Source of the DNA: CBFHND01 sp965657085
GTDB lineage: Bacteria > Pseudomonadota > Alphaproteobacteria > Rhodobacterales > Rhodobacteraceae
Assembly (NCBI GenBank): GCA_965657085.1
Contig: CBFHND010000006.1
Span: 87,120 to 151,119 of the forward strand
Direction of reading: 5' to 3'
DNA: 64,000 bases
Numbering within the stretch: the stretch's first letter is position 1; every line of letters begins with the position of its first letter. The notes below the pieces were generated by a model that saw only the letters and a program-made list of their open reading frames with translations, was not told the DNA's origin and did no database searches. A program made the translations under genes and the position numbers. Positions 25,451 through 34,632 of the stretch are shown in pieces.

Positions 25451-26845
25451 TTATCCGAAGACGTCTGTCAGCGCCTTGTCCACTGCGCCACAGATGTGGT
25501 CGATGTCGTCCTTGGTTGCGATCAACGCGGGCGAGAAACACAGGGTGTTGTTCTTGCCGGGGAGTGACCGGTTGGTGGCGCCGATGATCACACCTTGCGC
25601 CATGCAGTTGCCGACGACGGCCTGCACCTGTGCCTCGGCGGCGGGCGCGCGGGTGTCGCGGTCCGAGACCAGTTCGGCCCCCACAAACAGACCCTTGCCG
25701 CGCACCTGGCCAATGATCGCGTGCTTGTCAGCAAGATCTTCAAGCTGATCGATCATGTAGTTGCCCATGTCGGTGGTGTTTTGCAGCAGGCCCTCGTCTT
25801 CGATGATGCGCATGTTCTCGATCGCCGCGGCGGGTCCCGCGGTGCATCCGCCAAAGGTCGAGATGTCGCGGAAGTAGTTCATGGGATCGCTTGGATCGTC
25901 CTTGAACGCCGAGAATACATCTTCGGTGGTGACAAGACAGGCGATGGCCGCATAGCCCGACGCGACACCCTTGGCCATTGTCACCATGTCCGGCTGAATG
26001 CCGTAGTGCTGATAGCCGAACCATGTGCCGGTGCGGCCCACGCCACAGACCACTTCGTCGATGTGCAAAAGGATATCGTACTGTTTGCAGATTTCCTGCA
26101 CCCGGTCCCAGTAACCATCGGGCGGGGTAATAACACCACCACCTGCTGTCACAGGTTCAAGGCAGAGCGCGCCAACGGTGTCGGGCCCTTCGGCCAGAAT
26201 GACCTTTTCGATCTGGTTTGCCGCCCAGACGCCGTAGCCTTCCTGCGGTGCGCCGTCCTGTTCAAAGGCGCGGTATTCAAGGCAATGCGGCACACGCACG
26301 AAACCGGGTGTGAACGGCCCGTATTGCGCGCCACGCTCGTCCTGGCCACCGGCGCTGAGGCAGGCGATGGTCGTGCCGTGGTAATCACGGTCACGGTAGA
26401 GCACCTTGTGCTTCTTGCCGCCGTATTTCTTGTGCGCGATCTGGCGCACCATCTTGAAGGCTTTCTCGTTCGCCTCCGAGCCGGAGTTGCAATAGTACAT
26501 GCGGCTGAGGCCGGGCATCTTGTCGAGCAGCTTTTCCGCGAAGATTGCGCCGGGGATCGATCCTGCAGAGCCCGCAAAGTAGTTCATTTTGACCAGTTGG
26601 TCGCGCACGGCATCCGCAATGGATTCGCGGCCATAGCCCACATTGACCGTCCAGACACCGCCAGACACCGCATCTAGGTGCTCCTTGCCCTTCTGGTCCC
26701 AGACCTTCATGCCCTTGCCTTCGACGATGATACGCGGATCGATCGCAGATTCGAACGGCTGGTGCTGGATCAAGTGATGCCAAACATTTTTGCGGTCAGC
26801 TTCGACAACGCGCGAGATGTCGTTTTCGTTGAAAGTACCGTCCAT
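25451..26845 (-). CDS. tpa: Taurine--pyruvate aminotransferase
   Basis: A 464-residue class III aminotransferase starting MDGTFNENDISRVVEADRKN. It has CNSGSEANEKAFKMVRQIAH, the Asp-containing ILLHIDEVVCGVGRTG, and the pyridoxal-phosphate Lys in MVTMAKGVASGYAAI. The sequence is closely of the Tpa type. It moves the amino group of taurine to pyruvate, giving sulfoacetaldehyde and alanine. It is divergent from tauABC, and the shared 410-bp region holds a candidate promoter and TauR-like repeats. A terminator separates it from the lipoprotein gene, so it is probably transcribed alone. Confidence 0.95.
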   Translation of the reverse strand: MDGTFNENDISRVVEADRKNVWHHLIQHQPFESAIDPRIIVEGKGMKVWDQKGKEHLDAVSGGVWTVNVGYGRESIADAVRDQLVKMNYFAGSAGSIPGAIFAEKLLDKMPGLSRMYYCNSGSEANEKAFKMVRQIAHKKYGGKKHKVLYRDRDYHGTTIACLSAGGQDERGAQYGPFTPGFVRVPHCLEYRAFEQDGAPQEGYGVWAANQIEKVILAEGPDTVGALCLEPVTAGGGVITPPDGYWDRVQEICKQYDILLHIDEVVCGVGRTGTWFGYQHYGIQPDMVTMAKGVASGYAAIACLVTTEDVFSAFKDDPSDPMNYFRDISTFGGCTAGPAAAIENMRIIEDEGLLQNTTDMGNYMIDQLEDLADKHAIIGQVRGKGLFVGAELVSDRDTRAPAAEAQVQAVVGNCMAQGVIIGATNRSLPGKNNTLCFSPALIATKDDIDHICGAVDKALTDVFG

Positions 26846-27255
26846 GAGCGAAAGCCTTTCCTGTTGGTGGTAAGCACGTGGTAAAACGCGAAATCAGGAC
26901 GCACTGCGCCCGGCCAGAGGCTAGAACACTGCACTTCGCGTAGAATCAATAGGGCCAGATTATTGTGACAGGTACAGCCAGAATCTCAAATCTGAATTAG
27001 CTCGAAAAATAGGCGTTCGCCTCAAACCCCTTGTTTTCAGAGCCTTGGAGCGGATTTCAGCAACCCAAATGTCGGCTTTGACCCCGCAAAGATGTATCAA
27101 CCTGCTAGAAAAACCGTTGATCCGGGGCACAATATCGGCTCGGATCATGCCAGCGCCGTGATCCGTGCCAAACGCGAGAGCGGACGATGAGGCGAAAGAT
27201 CGCCCAAACTACAAAATGCCCTGCCGCAATGGTTGGGTGCAAACGGGAGAAAAGA
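26846..27255. promoter_or_regulatory. Divergent tpa / tauABC control region
   Basis: A 410-bp noncoding stretch, visibly more AT-rich than its neighbours. On the tpa side it holds TTGATT-N17-TTCTAG (26921-26949) and TauR-like repeats just upstream. I see no convincing -35/-10 pair on the tauA side. GGGAGAAAAG just before the tauA ATG is its ribosome-binding site. I find no gene in it. Confidence 0.7.
26921..26981 (-). promoter_or_regulatory. tpa: Candidate tpa promoter with TauR-like direct repeats
   Basis: Minus strand: CTGGCTGTAC (26981-26972) and CTGGCCCTAT (26958-26949) are spaced 23 bp apart. They directly adjoin TTGATT (26949-26944), N17, TTCTAG (26926-26921). The repeat next to the -35 box is the expected place for an activator such as TauR. 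The repeats match the remembered CTGGACYTAA consensus only partly. Confidence 0.45.
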
Positions 27256-28263
27256 ATGACTTTGAAATCCAAACTGATGGGTGCTGTCGCTGGTGTTGCG
27301 ATGCTGACCGGGGCCAATGCGGCCATGGCAGACGGACACAGCGAAATCACCGTTGCTTACTTCCTCGAATGGCCCATGCCGTTCCAGTTTGCCAAAGAAT
27401 CCGGCATGTACGAAGAAGCGATGGGCACCAAGATCAACTGGGTCAGCTTCGACACAGGTACAGCGATGAGCGCGGCCATGGCGTCGGGCGACGTTCAAAT
27501 CAGCGTCAGCCAAGGTGTGCCTCCTTTCGTGGTCGCAGCTTCCGCTGGTCAGGACATTCAGATTGTTGACGTGGCCGTGTCCTACTCCGAAAACGACAAC
27601 TGCGTCGTGGCGTCGGCTCTGGAAATCGACAAGGAAAGCGCGGGCGAACTGGCTGGCAAGAAAGTTGCCGTGCCACTCGGCACCGCTGCGCACTACGGCT
27701 TCCTGAGCCAGATGAACCACTTTGGTGTGGACCTGGCGAGCCTCGATGTCGTTGACATGGCGCCTGCTGAAGGTGCTGCGGCCCTGGCACAGGGTTCCGT
27801 GGACATGGCATGTGGCTGGGGTGGCGCGCTGCGCCGCATGAAGGAAAGCGGCAACGTGCTGCTGACCGGCGCAGAAAAAGAAGAGCTGGGCATCCTGGTG
27901 TTCGACGCCACGACGGCTCCTGCGAACTTCATCGCCGAGAACGGCGACATGCTGGCCAAGTTCCTGAAAGTCACAGCGGACGCAAACGCGATGTGGGCGG
28001 ACGAAGCCAACCAAGCGAAAATGCTGCCGGTGATCGCCAAGGACGCGGGTATGGACGAAGATGCCACAGCGGCCACGCTGTCGACATTTGTCTTCCCAAC
28101 CGTGGACGAGCAACTGAGCGGTGCATGGCTTGGCGGCGCGGCCCCGACCTTCATGAAAGGTGTGGCGGACGTGTTCGTGAACGCAGGCAGCATCGACTCG
28201 GCGCTGGACAGCTACGAAGGCACCGTGAACACGGCACCCTTGATGGCCGTCAAAGGCATGTAA
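27256..28263 (+). CDS. tauA: Taurine ABC transporter substrate-binding protein
   Basis: A 335-residue periplasmic protein. The signal peptide MTLKSKLMGAVAGVAMLTGA ends near AMADGHSE. The mature part starts ITVAYFLEWPMPFQFAKESG and is of the SsuA/TauA type II binding-protein fold, with GTAMSAAMASGDVQISVSQG lining the ligand site. It captures taurine and delivers it to TauBC. The ATG at 27256 follows GGGAGAAAAGA; an upstream in-frame extension would disrupt the signal peptide. It is first in tauABC and divergent from tpa. Two hairpins lie between it and tauB, which may leave the binding protein more abundant than the membrane parts. Confidence 0.94.
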   Translation: MTLKSKLMGAVAGVAMLTGANAAMADGHSEITVAYFLEWPMPFQFAKESGMYEEAMGTKINWVSFDTGTAMSAAMASGDVQISVSQGVPPFVVAASAGQDIQIVDVAVSYSENDNCVVASALEIDKESAGELAGKKVAVPLGTAAHYGFLSQMNHFGVDLASLDVVDMAPAEGAAALAQGSVDMACGWGGALRRMKESGNVLLTGAEKEELGILVFDATTAPANFIAENGDMLAKFLKVTADANAMWADEANQAKMLPVIAKDAGMDEDATAATLSTFVFPTVDEQLSGAWLGGAAPTFMKGVADVFVNAGSIDSALDSYEGTVNTAPLMAVKGM

Positions 28264-28275
28264 GCCAAAACACGA

Positions 28276-28333
28276 CCCGTGCGCTTCATGCGGAGCGCAC
28301 GGGACTTACGACCCGAGGCGGGCCAAACCCGCC
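28276..28333 (+). repeat. Two intergenic hairpins between tauA and tauB
   Basis: The first stem is CCCGTGCGCT / AGCGCACGGG (28276-28303) with an 8-nt loop. The second is GGCGGG / CCCGCC (28317-28333), followed by CTAC. Neither has a T-run. In this position they could stabilise or partly terminate the tauA message, giving more binding protein than tauBC (inference). Confidence 0.65.
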
Positions 28334-28369
28334 CTACTGGCCCTCGTGGCCCAAGTGACAGGTGGGAAC

Positions 28370-29176
28370 ATGTCCGGACTTTCTATCCAAAGTATCTCCA
28401 TGCGCTTCGATCTGCCCGATGGCGGGTCGGTTCAGGCGCTCAAGGATGTTTCGCTCGACCTCAAGGCGGGTGAATTGATGAGCGTGCTTGGCCCTTCGGG
28501 TTGCGGCAAGACGACCCTTTTGAACATCGTTGCCGGTTTCCTTGCGCCGACCGAGGGCAAGATGATCCTCAACGGTCACGAGATCAATGGACCCGATGCC
28601 GAGCGCGGCATGGTGTTCCAGCAAGGCGCGCTGTTTGAGTGGATGAGCGTGCGCGAGAACGTAGGATTTGGCCCTTCGATGAAGGGGATGCCCAAGAACG
28701 ACAAGGCCGAGATCGTCGATCACCTTCTGGACGTCGTGGGCCTTCAGGACTTCAAGGAAAAGGCGGTTTATGAGCTGTCAGGCGGGATGCAGCAGCGTGT
28801 GGCCCTGGCCCGTTGTCTTGCCAATGACCCCGACGTGATCCTGATGGATGAACCGCTGGGCGCGCTTGACGCGCTGACCCGCGAAAAGATGCAAAGCCTC
28901 GTCCTGAAACTGTGGAAAGAGACGGGAAAAACGATCATCCTGATCACCCACTCGGTCGAAGAAGCGCTTTTGCTGGGTGAGCGGCTTATCGTGATGGCGC
29001 CGCGACCGGGGCGCATTCACAAGGAATACAACCTTCCCTTTGCCGAACTGGGCGTTGGCGCCGACCTGCGCGAGGTTAAGAAACATCCCGAGTTCAACGA
29101 ACGCAGGGAAGAAATTTTGGGCATGATCTGGGACATGGAAGAAGAGATCATGGGCCGGACGGAGAGTGCAGCATGA
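28370..29176 (+). CDS. tauB: Taurine ABC transporter ATP-binding protein
   Basis: A 268-residue ATPase with the Walker A motif GPSGCGKTTLLN, signature LSGGMQQRVALAR, Walker B VILMDEPLGALD and the switch His in ILITHSVEEAL. It powers taurine import by TauAC at the cytoplasmic face. I start it at 28370 (MSGLSIQSISMRFDL), preceded by GGTGGGAAC. Its end overlaps tauC by 4 bp (ATGA). The sequence is of the SsuB/TauB nitrate-sulfonate class, and the taurine assignment rests on the surrounding regulon. Confidence 0.94.
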   Translation: MSGLSIQSISMRFDLPDGGSVQALKDVSLDLKAGELMSVLGPSGCGKTTLLNIVAGFLAPTEGKMILNGHEINGPDAERGMVFQQGALFEWMSVRENVGFGPSMKGMPKNDKAEIVDHLLDVVGLQDFKEKAVYELSGGMQQRVALARCLANDPDVILMDEPLGALDALTREKMQSLVLKLWKETGKTIILITHSVEEALLLGERLIVMAPRPGRIHKEYNLPFAELGVGADLREVKKHPEFNERREEILGMIWDMEEEIMGRTESAA

Positions 29177-30438
29177 TCCCCTTTCTGATTTACGTCGCAA
29201 TCTTCGTCATTGCCTTTTTTGTCGTGCGTGCCGTGGCCGCCGGGGCTGCGCGCAACGACTATGGATCGCTCAAGACGGTCACCTTCGGGGACGAAAGCGC
29301 TGTTACCCCAAACCGCGCGGCCAGCATCATTTCGATCCTGACAATCTTCCTGTTGTGGGGGATGTTCACGGGGTCATCGCTGTTGCCGGGGTTCCTGCAT
29401 GCACCCGGACCCTATGAAGGGACAGCCACCTTTGAGTACACCACACAGGCGGGCAATGAACGTGACACAGCCACAGTTACCGTGGTTGTTCATCCCATCG
29501 ACACCCCCACCGAAGCGCCAGACGTGGACGCCGGTGATGGGTTTGCCAAGAACGACAGCATCGCCATCGGCGTCTGGCGTTCCAGCCTCCTGCGGGTGGA
29601 CCGCAACGATGAACTGGGCCGTACGGACGGCGCAGAAGTGATCGAGATCAACGGTCAGAAGATCGCCCCCGGCGGATCGGTGGATACCGATTTCGGGCGC
29701 GTGACCCTGAGCGACAAGGGTACCCCCAACATCATCCCCGCCAAGGGCTGGCAGATGGAACCGATCTGGTTGCCGTCGCCCGAAGCGGTGGTTGCACGGG
29801 TCGTCGAGATCGCCAACGCCGGTTTCCGGGGCAGCACGCTTTGGGAACACCTTGGCTATTCGCTGTTCCGCGTCGTGGTCGGTTTCTTCTTTGGGGCGTT
29901 GGTTGGTATTCCGCTTGGCTATGCCATGGGTCTCAGCAATTGGTTCCGCGGATGGTTTGACCCTATCGTGGAATTCATGCGCCCGGTGCCGCCGCTTGCA
30001 TTGATCCCGCTGGTCATCATCTGGGCGGGGATCGGCGAGACGGGCAAGATAATCCTGCTATTCCTCGCCGCTCTTTGGATCATGGCCATTGCGGCCCGGT
30101 CGGGCGTGTCCGGCGTGAAGATTTCAAAGGTGCACGCGGCCTACAGTCTGGGCGCCAGCAAAAGCCAGATCATGCGCTATGTGATCGTGCCCAATTCGTT
30201 GCCCGAGATTTTCACAGGCGCTCGCGTTGCGATGGGCGTGTGTTGGGGCACGGTTGTTGCGGCCGAACTGGTCGCTGCTGAACAGGGTGCGGGCATGATG
30301 ATCATGGTGGCATCCAAGTTCCAGAACACGGACATCGTGATCATGGGGATCATCCTGATCGGGATCATCGGTTTTGGCATCGACATGCTGATGCGCTGGG
30401 CCGAGCGTATTTTGGTGCCGTGGAAAGGCAAAGGCTGA
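29173..30438 (+). CDS. tauC: Taurine ABC transporter permease with large periplasmic insertion
   Basis: A 421-residue inner-membrane permease, about 150 residues longer than E. coli TauC. Two N-terminal helices (FLIYVAIFVIAFFVV and SIISILTIFLLWGMF) bracket a short loop. They are followed by about 120 extra residues (about 77-195), including GTATFEYTTQAGNERDTATV and GAEVIEINGQKIAPGGSVDT. The canonical permease then resumes at IWLPSPEAVVARVVEIANAG, with the coupling motif AAYSLGASKSQIMRYVIVPN. The insert is predicted to lie in the periplasm, where it could contact TauA or the wall. Reading frame and codon use look normal, so this is a true protein feature rather than a fusion artefact. Confidence 0.9.
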   Translation: MIPFLIYVAIFVIAFFVVRAVAAGAARNDYGSLKTVTFGDESAVTPNRAASIISILTIFLLWGMFTGSSLLPGFLHAPGPYEGTATFEYTTQAGNERDTATVTVVVHPIDTPTEAPDVDAGDGFAKNDSIAIGVWRSSLLRVDRNDELGRTDGAEVIEINGQKIAPGGSVDTDFGRVTLSDKGTPNIIPAKGWQMEPIWLPSPEAVVARVVEIANAGFRGSTLWEHLGYSLFRVVVGFFFGALVGIPLGYAMGLSNWFRGWFDPIVEFMRPVPPLALIPLVIIWAGIGETGKIILLFLAALWIMAIAARSGVSGVKISKVHAAYSLGASKSQIMRYVIVPNSLPEIFTGARVAMGVCWGTVVAAELVAAEQGAGMMIMVASKFQNTDIVIMGIILIGIIGFGIDMLMRWAERILVPWKGKG

Positions 30439-30470
30439 TCCACCCGAAAGACCAGACAACCCAAATTCGC

Positions 30471-30503
30471 AAAGCCCCGGACCCCTCAAAGGTTCGGGGC
30501 TTT
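30471..30503 (+). terminator. Terminator after tauABC
   Basis: A 13-bp stem AAAGCCCCGGACC / GGTTCGGGGCTTT with a CCTCAAA loop and one G-T pair. It lies 33 bp after tauC. Only a short T-run follows, so efficiency is uncertain. Confidence 0.75.
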
Positions 30504-30628
30504 GTCATTGGCAGCCCGGCATCGGTGGGATGTCGCCCATTTCCGCCGCCGTTGATCGATATCAAAGTGAGGCGCCTCTACCCATGATGGAATCGCCGTA
30601 CTTGCCTGTAGCTGAAAGGACGGAAGAG

Positions 30629-30982
30629 ATGGCCGACTCCAAGAAAACCGACGCCGACACCCAAACGCAGACGGCCTTTGCGGGGTTTGCAGATGCGCAG
30701 TCGTCTGGGATGAACATACTGTCTGCCATGGGGATGGCATGGTTCGAGAACATGAGCGACGTGAACGCGGAGCTTCTGAGTTTCGTGGCCGACCGGGTCA
30801 AGGAAGATGTGCAGACCCAGCACCAGCTTTTGCATTGCAAATCGCTGGCCGAGGCCCAGCATATTCAGGCCGAGTTCGTGCAAAAGGCGATTGAACAATA
30901 CACAACCGAAACCGGTAAGCTGGTCGAATTGAGCCAACAAGCATTGGGGAATGCCGCCCAGGTGTCCAAGCCCAAGAACTGA
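30629..30982 (+). CDS. Phasin-family protein
   Basis: A 117-residue, mostly helical, amphipathic protein. It contains MNILSAMGMAWFENMSDVNAELLSFVADRVKEDVQ and FVQKAIEQYTTETGKLVELS, typical of the Phasin_2 domain. Such proteins coat polyhydroxyalkanoate granules in the cytoplasm. I start it at the ATG at 30629 (MADSKKTDADTQ), with AAAGGACGGAAGAG ahead of it; an in-frame start further upstream is less likely. It stands alone between the tauABC terminator and a convergent exporter operon. No PHA synthase gene is present in the window. Confidence 0.8.
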   Translation: MADSKKTDADTQTQTAFAGFADAQSSGMNILSAMGMAWFENMSDVNAELLSFVADRVKEDVQTQHQLLHCKSLAEAQHIQAEFVQKAIEQYTTETGKLVELSQQALGNAAQVSKPKN

Positions 30983-31057
30983 AGCCCCTGGCGTCTGCAA
31001 ACAGGACCGCGGGATGCGCATGGCGCGCCCCGCTTTTCGGCGCGGGAGTCACAGTCT

Positions 31058-32260
31058 TCAGCGTTCGACTACCGTGCTGCCATCGCTGATGTCGTCGCTT
31101 GGGTGCGTGATCACGCGCTCACCGGCCTCAAGCCCGCTGAGCACTTGTGCCAGTCGGCCGTTGCGCTGACCCAGGGTGATCTCGCGCCGCTCTGCGACAT
31201 TTCCGTTTACCACGAACACGGCCCAGCCGTCCGTATCGCGAAACAGCGCACTGAGCGGGACGGCCAGAACATCCGCATCACGCCACAGTTCGATCCGCAT
31301 GAAGACCGCAAACCCTTCGCCAAGGCTGGGGCGCTGCGCCTCCGGCGTTGTCAGTGCAAAGATGACATCCACGCGCTGTTCCTCGATCCCCAAGGCAGAC
31401 ACCTTGGTACGGGCCACCGGTTCGATCCGGTCCAGTTCCGCCATCAAAGCCTCTGCGCCGCCCCAGCGTTCCACCCGCGCCTGTGCCGCCACCGGCAGCC
31501 GCGCGGCATCCGACGACAAAAGATCGGCCACCAGTTCAAGGTTTGCCGGATCCCCGACACTGACCAAGGGTGCACCAGCGACTACGGGGCGTTCGCTGAT
31601 CGATGCCACCGACAAGACAACCCCGTCCGCGGGCGACCGCAATTCGACACAGCAGTTGTCGGGGGCCACGTCCGGATCGTCCGGGGCCAGCAGGCCCGCG
31701 CGCACGCGTTGCAAGGCGCTGACCGACATGTCGATGCGGGCGTGGGCCGCTTCGACCCCGGCGCGGGTGATGGCAAGACGTTGCGTGGCATCATCCAGCT
31801 GGGATTGTGAAGCGACATTGCGTTCCTTCAGGGTCTTGATGCGGTCATAGGTTGTCTTGGCCAGCGTTTGATCTTCGAGCGCGGTGTTCAACTCCGTGCG
31901 TGCCACGTGCAGGGCGGCTTCGGCTTCGGACAGGGCCGCCTGCTGTTGCAGACGTGTGCGCGGGTCCAGAAGGGACGGCGTGATCGGTTCGACCACCGCC
32001 ACAAGGGTGTCACCCGCTGCGACCGGGTCACCCACGTCAACAGGGGATCGCAGGGCGGTGCCGGTGATAGGGGCCGCAACTTCGAAGATGTCCTTGATCC
32101 GGGTCTGGCCATCCGCATCGACCGTAACGACCATGGGGCCACGCTCCAGCGTGTACAGGTCCACCGGCACCGGTTCGGTGCGAAAAGTGACGTACAAAAG
32201 AGCCGCCAAGATGGCAGCGCCGCCGCCACCCAGGATCAGAGTTCTGGTGTTCAGGACCAT
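31058..32260 (-). CDS. HlyD/RND-type periplasmic adaptor subunit of an ABC exporter (DevB-like)
   Basis: A 400-residue membrane-fusion protein. One N-terminal helix (TLILGGGGAAILAALLYV) anchors it. Then come a lipoyl/barrel half (VTVDADGQTRIKDIFEVAAPITG), a long coiled coil (about 100-180, rich in A, L, E and R), a second half with SPADGVVLSVASISERPVV, and a membrane-proximal C-terminus. It bridges the inner-membrane pump to the outer membrane. It is the last gene of a three-gene operon, 4 bp after the FtsX-type permease. The DevBCA/MacAB-type arrangement suggests export of lipids, peptides or small molecules; the substrate is unknown. Confidence 0.88.
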   Translation of the reverse strand: MVLNTRTLILGGGGAAILAALLYVTFRTEPVPVDLYTLERGPMVVTVDADGQTRIKDIFEVAAPITGTALRSPVDVGDPVAAGDTLVAVVEPITPSLLDPRTRLQQQAALSEAEAALHVARTELNTALEDQTLAKTTYDRIKTLKERNVASQSQLDDATQRLAITRAGVEAAHARIDMSVSALQRVRAGLLAPDDPDVAPDNCCVELRSPADGVVLSVASISERPVVAGAPLVSVGDPANLELVADLLSSDAARLPVAAQARVERWGGAEALMAELDRIEPVARTKVSALGIEEQRVDVIFALTTPEAQRPSLGEGFAVFMRIELWRDADVLAVPLSALFRDTDGWAVFVVNGNVAERREITLGQRNGRLAQVLSGLEAGERVITHPSDDISDGSTVVER

Positions 32261-32264
32261 AGGG

Positions 32265-34628
32265 TCACTCCCGTGTTTTCATCACTGCGACAAGGTCCAG
32301 CCGGTCAAGCCGCCTGCGGACCACAAGTATCGAGACAAGTGCTGCGGTCAGAACCACCAGCGAGGCCAGCGAAAAGCTGGCGGGTTTCAGCACCAGGGGC
32401 ACCACATAAAGGTCCGACGAAAAGGCATCCGTCATCGCTTTTGCGATCCACGCGCCGATGGCCCAGCCCATGGGTTGCGCCAGAAGCGCAAGCAACATGC
32501 CTTCGCCCACAAGGATGTAAGACACCTCGCCGCGTGAGGAGCCAAGGATGCGCAGGCTGGCCAGTTCGCGGGCCCGTTCGCTCAGTTGGATGCGCGCGCC
32601 ATTGTAGGCGACGCCGATGGTGATCAGGATGGCGATGGTGATGTAGATGGTGTTCATCTGCGCCACGTTCTCGCGGATGGTGTCCTGAAATGATCGCCGC
32701 GTGTCGACCAACATGACCAAACCGGACAGCTTCGGCGTGTTCTTGAGTGCCGCGTGCAGGTCGTCCAAGCGTGCGTCATCCAGAAGAATATTGGCTGTGG
32801 ATATGCGTGGCGCCTGCCGGAACAGCGCATTGAGGTCGGCCAACTCCATATAGGCGCCCAAACCCAGCACTTGGGATACCGTGCCACTGACCTTGATGGT
32901 GTGGGTTTCCTGCCGCCCTGTCAGGAATTCAACGCTTATGTCGTCTCCGGCGTCTACCTCAAGGTGACCGGCCAAACGGTCGGACAACAACACACCACCG
33001 GGCGGCGCATCAATTGCAGTGCCATCCGCCTTGACCACACGGCTCATGTCCATGCCGGGCCTGCGCGCCTCAACGGTCACGCGCTTGGACAGATGTCCGT
33101 TGCGCAGGATCGCGCTTTGGTACTGTTGTCCCTCAACAGCCAGAACCCCGGGCAGGCGCGCCACAGCCAACAAAGCGTTTTCTGGCACATCCTCGTCAAA
33201 CAGCAACATCGCGTCCTGCCGGTTGGTTTGGTAAAATGCGGTGTCTACGATTGAATCCAATGCACCATTCAGGAACGCCGCCGCCACGACAGAGGCCACG
33301 GCGAGGGCAAGCCCAAGAGCGGTGAGAAAACTGCGCACGGGCCAACGGATCAGGCTGCGCAGGATCATGATTGTCGGTTGGCTGAGGCGCAGGGCGGTCA
33401 TCGCCCGATCTGCCCAGGACCGTTTGAAGCGCGGTGGGGCAGGGGGTTGCATGGCAATGGCCGGGGCCAGCCGCGCCGCCTGCAAGGCACTGCGCGTTGC
33501 CCCCAGCGTTGTCGTCAGCAGTGCAGCCAGCGCCGAGACGGCATAGGTGCTCAGGCTCAAATCAAAAAGGACAAAGGGAAAATCGAAGAACTCTGCGTAT
33601 TGCACCGATGTGGCATGTGCCAACCACGTTCCACCCAGCCAACCAAGTGCGATCCCGGCCAGCGCAACCAACCCTGCCAGCATCAAGTAGTGCAGACAAA
33701 CCTCGAAATCCGAATATCCCACGGCTTTCAACAATCCGATCTCGGCGCGTTCCAGCGCCACGATCCGGCCCATCACCATGCTGACCAGAAAGGCGGAGAT
33801 GCCAAAGAAAATGGGCGGCAGAACGCGCGCCATTCCTTTGAGCTGCTCGATTTCGGCATCGATAAAGGCGTCTGACACCTGTTCGGACCGATCATAGGCA
33901 CCGACCCCGCCGTAGGGGGCCAACAGCGCATCCAGCGCGTCAATCACCGGTTCGCTGCGGACATTCGCGGCAAGCTTCACCGTGAGGTCATTGAAAGCGC
34001 CGGTCATGTCGAAGGCCGCTGCCGCAGCCCGTTCCGGCATCCACAAAATACCAAAGGTTTGATTGTCTGGCATCATCGCACCGGGGCCGACCGTGTATAT
34101 GAATTCGGGCGATAGCGATGTGCCGGTGATCGTGAGCAACCGCTTTTGCCCGTTAAGGTTGGCATGGAATTGGTCGCCCGGCTCAAAACCGTTCTCAAGG
34201 GCAAAGGGCTCGTTGACCATGACCTCGTCTGTCGACGTCGGATCCGGCAAACGCCCCTTGCGCAGCAACGGCATGTTCAGCAGCGGCGCGCCCGTGTCCG
34301 GTAAGGACAGGATGTGGCCAACCGCACTTTCGCTGCGGTCCGGCAGGTCGAGAATGGCATGACCAGAGGTGCGCGGTTCGGCGGTGATGACACCCGGAAT
34401 CGCGCGGATATCCTCAAGCAGCCTGATCGGCGCACGGCGGACAGAGACAAAGACATCCGCGAACCTGTTGCGGTCGTAATAGGCACCACGCGTTTCATCC
34501 AGCGTTTGCGACAGGCCGAATGCGGTCAGAAGAATGCCGACGCCACAGGCCAGAACCAAAGCAATGGCGATCGCCTGCACCCACAGCCGCCGAAAGTCGC
34601 GCAACAGTTTCTTGTCGAGCGTCTGCAT
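32265..34628 (-). CDS. FtsX-like ABC transporter permease (DevC/MacB-type)
   Basis: A 787-residue inner-membrane protein with two FtsX domains. It starts MQTLDKKLLRDFRRLWVQAI with a first helix GVGILLTAFGLS and a large periplasmic domain. A central cluster of helices near residue 275 has FFGISAFLVSMVMGRIVALERAEIGLLKAVGYSDFE. A second periplasmic domain follows, then a last helix cluster with ARELASLRILGSSRGEVSY. It is a mechanotransmission-type pump driven by the ATPase encoded just upstream. Spacing to both neighbours is 4 bp. The length and duplicated layout match permeases paired with HlyD-type adaptors. Confidence 0.9.
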   Translation of the reverse strand: MQTLDKKLLRDFRRLWVQAIAIALVLACGVGILLTAFGLSQTLDETRGAYYDRNRFADVFVSVRRAPIRLLEDIRAIPGVITAEPRTSGHAILDLPDRSESAVGHILSLPDTGAPLLNMPLLRKGRLPDPTSTDEVMVNEPFALENGFEPGDQFHANLNGQKRLLTITGTSLSPEFIYTVGPGAMMPDNQTFGILWMPERAAAAAFDMTGAFNDLTVKLAANVRSEPVIDALDALLAPYGGVGAYDRSEQVSDAFIDAEIEQLKGMARVLPPIFFGISAFLVSMVMGRIVALERAEIGLLKAVGYSDFEVCLHYLMLAGLVALAGIALGWLGGTWLAHATSVQYAEFFDFPFVLFDLSLSTYAVSALAALLTTTLGATRSALQAARLAPAIAMQPPAPPRFKRSWADRAMTALRLSQPTIMILRSLIRWPVRSFLTALGLALAVASVVAAAFLNGALDSIVDTAFYQTNRQDAMLLFDEDVPENALLAVARLPGVLAVEGQQYQSAILRNGHLSKRVTVEARRPGMDMSRVVKADGTAIDAPPGGVLLSDRLAGHLEVDAGDDISVEFLTGRQETHTIKVSGTVSQVLGLGAYMELADLNALFRQAPRISTANILLDDARLDDLHAALKNTPKLSGLVMLVDTRRSFQDTIRENVAQMNTIYITIAILITIGVAYNGARIQLSERARELASLRILGSSRGEVSYILVGEGMLLALLAQPMGWAIGAWIAKAMTDAFSSDLYVVPLVLKPASFSLASLVVLTAALVSILVVRRRLDRLDLVAVMKTRE

Positions 34629-34632
34629 CACC

